DNA of 8,802 nucleotides from Desulfobulbaceae bacterium (GTDB taxonomy: Bacteria; Desulfobacterota; Desulfobulbia; Desulfobulbales; Desulfobulbaceae). The translations under genes and the position numbers were made by a program. Of the stretch, positions 5,626 to 8,802 are shown one piece after another. The notes beneath the pieces are model-generated. The model saw only the letters and a list, made by a program, of their open reading frames with translations, was not told the DNA's origin and made no database searches. Positions within the stretch are counted from its first letter, which is position 1. Each line of letters begins with the position of its first letter. The stretch is taken from contig JALVAI010000213.1 of the NCBI GenBank assembly GCA_027011235.1, positions 1-8,802 of the forward strand. The letters are read 5' to 3'.

Positions 5626-6567
5626 GTGAGTGATCAACTGCCATTGCCCGAATTATTTATCGTGACAGCCGGTTCGGCCGGCCAGCGGCTGGACCACTAT
5701 CTTGTTCGCCACTTTCCCGAGTATTCCCGCTCAGCCCTTGGCCGACTTATTCGTACCGGTAGTGTTCTGCTGAACAATTCTCCAGTCAAAGCAGGGTATC
5801 GCCTCCGTGAAAAGGACGAAATTGTCCTGCGATTTCCAACGCCTGAACCAACCGGTCTTGAGGCCCAGTCCATAAATTTCGACATTCTTTTCGAAGATGA
5901 TGATCTCCTGGTGATCGACAAACCGGCCGGATTGGTGGTTCATCCCGGCGATGGTAATCGTGACGGCACCCTGGTCAATGGCCTGCTTCATAGATATAAA
6001 TCTCTGCCGGGCGCCAATGCGGTACGACCTGGCATTGTACACCGGCTGGACAAAGATACTTCCGGAATCATGGTCGTCGCCAGGACAGAGACGGCATTAC
6101 AGGCATTATCAAAAAGTTTTCAAAAAAGACGGGTGGCAAAAACCTATCATGCCGTTCTGTTGAGGAATCCCGGCAAACCCCGGGGAACTCTTACTGCTGC
6201 CATTGGCCGCCATCCCGTCAACCGGAAAAAAATGGCGGTCCGCCCCGAGTCGGGTCGCCATGCTGTCACCCATTGGAAGATCCTGGCATCCTGGCCCGGA
6301 TTTTCTTTTGCCGAGATCGGTCTTGAAACCGGACGTACCCATCAGATACGTGTACATATGGCCTCTCTTGGCGCACCGGTTGCCGGTGATCCGCTTTATG
6401 GTGGCAGGATCAGGGAGAATTTTGAGCCACCTGTCAAGCGCCAGCTCCTGCATGCCTCTACCTTGTGTTTTCCCCATCCCGTCAGTGAACAGGTCATGCA
6501 GTTTACCGCTCCATTGCCTGAAGATATCAGGCAGGTTTTGCGCCAACTTGAACAACGGTATCCGTAG
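5626..6567 (+). CDS. rluD: RluA/RluD family 23S rRNA pseudouridine synthase
   Basis: This family isomerises uridine to pseudouridine in large-subunit rRNA; RluD modifies helix 69 and helps subunit assembly. The protein has 313 residues. An S4 RNA-binding domain covers about 19-75 (QRLDHYLVRHF, then SRSALGRLIRTGSVLLNN). The catalytic domain holds VIDKPAGLVVHPG (96-108), the signature HRLDKDTSG (139-147) with catalytic Asp142, ETGRTHQIRVHM (234-245) and GDPLYGG (254-260). The start is a GTG with no visible Shine-Dalgarno sequence; a GTG at 5662 would trim 12 residues and still leave the S4 domain, so the true start is uncertain. Family membership is secure. The S4 domain and size favour RluD over RluA, but the exact target uridines cannot be read from the sequence. 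The coaE ATG follows 3 bases after the stop. Confidence 0.92.
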   Translation: MSDQLPLPELFIVTAGSAGQRLDHYLVRHFPEYSRSALGRLIRTGSVLLNNSPVKAGYRLREKDEIVLRFPTPEPTGLEAQSINFDILFEDDDLLVIDKPAGLVVHPGDGNRDGTLVNGLLHRYKSLPGANAVRPGIVHRLDKDTSGIMVVARTETALQALSKSFQKRRVAKTYHAVLLRNPGKPRGTLTAAIGRHPVNRKKMAVRPESGRHAVTHWKILASWPGFSFAEIGLETGRTHQIRVHMASLGAPVAGDPLYGGRIRENFEPPVKRQLLHASTLCFPHPVSEQVMQFTAPLPEDIRQVLRQLEQRYP

Positions 6568-6570
6568 ATC

Positions 6571-7176
6571 ATGTTGATTGGCATCACCGGAGGCATAGGT
6601 TCAGGAAAAAGCCGGGTGGCCGCTTACTGGGCCCGTTGTTTCCAACTGGAACGTATTGATCTCGATGCCATCTGCAGGGAACTTCTGAAACCGGGACAAC
6701 CCGGATGGCTGGCCTTGAAAGAATCCCATAATTACCGTTTTTTTACCATAGAGGGCCTTCTTGACCGGCAGCGTTTTCGGGCGGAACTTTTCTCTGATCA
6801 GGTGTTGCGGGATGAGATTGATGCCATGCTCCATCCCCTGGCCAGGGCTCAAATGCACCGGCAATACCTGGGGGCAAAAAAATATCCTGTTCTGGTGGAA
6901 ATACCCTTACTTTTTGAAGCCGGATGGGAACAGGATGTCGATCGTATCGTTGTTGTATACGCGTCACAGGAAATCAGATGCAACCGGATTGTCCACAGGG
7001 ACAAGGTAAGCATCCGGGATGCCGAACAGGCCATGTCCATTCAGTGGCCCTTGCGCCGTAAGATCAAGGGCGCCGATCATTGTATTGATAACAGTGCATC
7101 CTGGTTTCATACCTGTATGCAGGTAATGCATCTTGGACGGCACTATGCAAAAATGTTGGCCGGAAAAAAAGGATAA
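6571..7176 (+). CDS. coaE: Dephospho-CoA kinase
   Basis: CoaE phosphorylates the 3'-hydroxyl of the ribose of dephospho-CoA, the last step of coenzyme A synthesis. The 201-residue length is normal. Motifs are the P-loop GITGGIGSGKS (4-14); the substrate-side acidic stretch IDLDAICRELL (29-39), where most members have D-A-D; LLDRQRFRAELF (63-74) leading to MLHPL (86-90); the VEIPLLFEAGWE segment (109-120); HRDK (142-145); and QWPLRRKIKGADHCIDNSAS (158-177). It lies 3 bp after the rluD stop without a clear Shine-Dalgarno sequence, so translation is probably coupled to rluD. A probable terminator follows. Confidence 0.95.
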   Translation: MLIGITGGIGSGKSRVAAYWARCFQLERIDLDAICRELLKPGQPGWLALKESHNYRFFTIEGLLDRQRFRAELFSDQVLRDEIDAMLHPLARAQMHRQYLGAKKYPVLVEIPLLFEAGWEQDVDRIVVVYASQEIRCNRIVHRDKVSIRDAEQAMSIQWPLRRKIKGADHCIDNSASWFHTCMQVMHLGRHYAKMLAGKKG

Positions 7177-7182
7177 ATTGGC

Positions 7183-7226
7183 ACAGGTGCAGTTCCTTTT
7201 TTGGAATTTTTTGAAAAACCTGTTTT
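7183..7226 (+). terminator. Probable terminator after coaE
   Basis: ACAGGT (7183-7188) pairs with ACCTGT (7218-7223), and inside it AGTTCC (7191-7196) pairs with GGAATT (7203-7208, one G·T pair) around a six-T loop. Four T end the structure. The internal loop between the stems is uneven, which lowers confidence. It lies just after coaE and just before the promoter at 7243. Confidence 0.45.
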
Positions 7227-7242
7227 GTGTTGTAGAAAACGC

Positions 7243-7271
7243 TTGACATGCAAGGGTTAAGTAAATATTTA
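7243..7271 (+). promoter_or_regulatory. Strong sigma-70 promoter, probably for rho
   Basis: A perfect TTGACA (7243-7248) is spaced by exactly 17 bases from TATTTA (7266-7271), the best promoter match in the window. Transcription would begin near 7278, some 600 bases before the rho start codon. With no gene between, rho is the likely target, giving a long untranslated leader. A separate small RNA that ends within the leader is also possible. Confidence 0.75.
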
Positions 7272-7826
7272 ACCAGTATGGAGGGAGTTGCAGAACACCT
7301 GCGGCTTGGAGGACTTATTCGCTGATCTTTTCAACGGACAGACGCACATCGCAAAAATTCATTTTACTATTCTCAACTGTTATAGTTTCAAGGCATTTTC
7401 CGCCGGAAATATTCAATAAAGATATTGATTAAAATAATTTTGCAGCCGGTAGCTGTTCTGTTTTTCAAGAACAATCAGTTTTCCGTGCGACCACCGGTTA
7501 TTGATTCGATGCCAGGGTCTTGCGTCATGTTCTTGCCGTATTTGTTTCAATGAGCTGAAATTTCTTTTTTTGTCAGTATTCGGCCGGTTACTGATTTTTG
7601 TCGGTTCTTTACTGGTTAAAATAACTGTTTGTACCGTTGATGTGTCGTGTGACAACCAGGAATCATCATAGGGAAAAATAGATTTTTTCTGTTGCCTCCG
7701 GTGTCCTTGATTGGAACATATGGAAAGACATTGCCAGCGGTAAAAAAAGTCCCGTTTTATTTAATTATTATAGCCTGTCCGGGACCTGTTGAAGTTGCGG
7801 ATGTCAGGCCATTTTTAGAATTGTCA

Positions 7827-7844
7827 GGCATTGGCAACAGTGCC
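7827..7844 (+). promoter_or_regulatory. GNRA hairpin in the rho leader
   Basis: GGCATTG (7827-7833) pairs with CAGTGCC (7838-7844), including one U·G pair, around a GCAA tetraloop, a notably stable RNA loop. It ends 22 bases before the Shine-Dalgarno GGAGGA at 7867-7872. A role in controlling rho translation or transcript stability is inferred. Confidence 0.45.
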
Positions 7845-7883
7845 GTAATACCCAAGTGACCTTATCGGAGGAAGACCTGGTCA

Positions 7884-8802
7884 ATGAATCCAACTGAATT
7901 GAAACACAAAAAAATCAAGGAACTGGTTGCTCTTGCCGCCTCATTGAAAATCGAGGGCTACAGCACCATGCGCAAGCAGGAACTCATCTTTGCTATTTTA
8001 AAGGCCCAGGCCAAGGAAGATGGGAAGCTGAGAGGAAGCGGAGTACTCGAAGTTCTTCAGGATGGATTCGGGTTTTTACGGGCTCCGGATTACAACTACC
8101 TGCCGGGACCCGATGACATTTATGTCTCTCCGTCCCAGATTCGCAGGTTGAATCTTCGTACCGGTGATACGATTGAAGGAGAGGTGCGGGCTCCCAAGGA
8201 TAATGAACGCTATTTTGCCCTGCTCAAAGTGGATTCGATCAATTTTGAGCCCCCGGCTGCGGCCAAAAACAAGACAGCGTTTGTCAACCTTACCCCTCTG
8301 TATCCCGAGGAGAAAATAAACCTGGAGGTTGAACCGGATAACTACTCCATGCGGGTCCTTGATATAGCCGCTCCCCTGGGCAAGGGACAGCGGGGGCTCA
8401 TCGTTGCCCCGCCGAGGACGGGAAAAACTGTTCTCATGCAGAAAATTGCCAACTCCATTGTCCATAATCACAAGGAAATCAAACTCATTGTTCTATTGAT
8501 TGACGAACGACCCGAAGAGGTCACCGACATGAAGCGCAATGTGGATGCCGAAGTCGTCAGTTCCACCTTTGATGAACCGCCGCAACGGCATATCCAGGTG
8601 GCTGAAATGGTCATTGAAAAGGCCCGGCGGCTGGTTGAACACAAAAATGATGTTGTTATTCTTCTTGATTCCATCACCCGCCTTGCCCGTGCCTATAATA
8701 CGGTAACTCCGGCATCCGGCAAGATTCTCTCCGGCGGGGTCGAAGCCAATGCCCTGCATCGGCCCAAACGTTTTTTCGGCGCTGCCCGCAATGTCGAGGA
8801 GG
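7884..8802 (+). CDS. rho: Transcription termination factor Rho (5' part, cut by window end)
   Basis: Rho is a ring-shaped hexameric RNA-DNA helicase that loads on C-rich RNA and pulls RNA polymerase off. I translated the frame by hand: 306 codons are present, against about 415-420 in a typical Rho, so the C-terminal quarter lies outside. Residues 1-45 are the helical N-terminal domain, with [14 protein letters not shown] at 26-39. Residues about 50-125 are the cold-shock-type RNA-binding domain, with [20 protein letters not shown] at 54-73 and [19 protein letters not shown] at 77-95. Walker A is APPRTGKT (175-182), Walker B is [14 protein letters not shown] (257-270) and the Q-loop region is SGGVEANAL (283-291). 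GGAGGA at 7867-7872 supports the ATG, with an 11-base spacer. There is no long acidic or basic insert between the domains, unlike some actinobacterial or Bacteroidota forms. Confidence 0.97.
   Translation, partial: MNPTELKHKKIKELVALAASLKIEGYSTMRKQELIFAILKAQAKEDGKLRGSGVLEVLQDGFGFLRAPDYNYLPGPDDIYVSPSQIRRLNLRTGDTIEGEVRAPKDNERYFALLKVDSINFEPPAAAKNKTAFVNLTPLYPEEKINLEVEPDNYSMRVLDIAAPLGKGQRGLIVAPPRTGKTVLMQKIANSIVHNHKEIKLIVLLIDERPEEVTDMKRNVDAEVVSSTFDEPPQRHIQVAEMVIEKARRLVEHKNDVVILLDSITRLARAYNTVTPASGKILSGGVEANALHRPKRFFGAARNVEE

Larger units (their letters stand above)
7177..7883. other. Long intergenic region coaE–rho
   Basis: These 707 bases hold a probable coaE terminator, a strong promoter at 7243-7271 and then a leader of about 600 nt. 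I see no credible protein gene; an 80-codon frame on the minus strand (7413-7655) starts with TTG, lacks a ribosome-binding site and resembles nothing I know. Structures in the leader are hairpin TGTTCT/AGAACA (7454-7459/7468-7473), enclosed by CCGGT/ACCGG (7446-7450/7493-7497); a 13-base near-repeat at 7494-7506 and 7584-7596; GTCCCG/CGGGAC (7749-7754/7780-7785); a GNRA hairpin (7827-7844); and two TGTCAGGC copies 20 bases apart. Confidence 0.65.

Noticed and set aside
7278..7325. Tiny ORF (15 codons) starting at the predicted rho promoter start site
   Set aside because: It would need to be leaderless, and a 15-residue frame is expected by chance. It could be a leader peptide, but nothing supports that.
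7413..7655. 80-codon frame on the minus strand in the rho leader
   Set aside because: It starts with TTG, has no Shine-Dalgarno sequence and no known motif. A strong promoter reads through it in the opposite direction.

Overview
The window reads as a chromosomal housekeeping region of a deltaproteobacterium (Desulfobacterota), most likely a sulfate-reducer-type lineage near Desulfobulbales. The reasons are the gene order DUF1844–ispE–tRNA-Gln–prs–rplY–pth, a long two-domain L25 (Ctc type), a CdnL-type CarD regulator and the style of the dispersed repeats. The lineage is inferred from protein resemblance and gene order, not from a search. All genes are on the + strand. No phage genes, transposase, CRISPR array, toxin–antitoxin pair or defence genes were seen.

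Layout: (1) 1-164, a leader whose left edge carries one copy of a dispersed repeat. (2) 165-4024, a DUF1844 protein, ispE, tRNA-Gln(TTG), prs, rplY with a strong intrinsic terminator, and pth. These supply isoprenoid precursors, PRPP, a 5S rRNA-binding ribosomal protein and recycling of peptidyl-tRNA. (3) 4025-4905, an 880-base gap holding a candidate structured small RNA with its own promoter and terminator-like hairpin, then a roughly 190-bp MITE-like inverted-repeat element. (4) 4906-5385, the RNA polymerase-binding regulator cdnL/carD. (5) 5386-5625, a short non-coding gap with a near-palindrome. (6) 5626-7176, an rluD-type pseudouridine synthase gene and coaE, 3 bp apart. (7) 7177-7883, a probable terminator, a near-consensus sigma-70 promoter and a leader of about 600 nt. 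(8) 7884-8802, the 5' two-thirds of rho, cut by the window end.

The coding genes are ordinary. The non-coding DNA is the interesting part. The best candidate for something undescribed is the small RNA at about 4246-4449: its promoter places the start on the first base of a closing stem whose 3' strand lies 150 bases downstream, much like the end-paired layout of 6S RNA. The other signals are the paired repeat copies upstream of DUF1844 and cdnL, and the long structured leader of rho, a gene known in other bacteria to control its own transcription.
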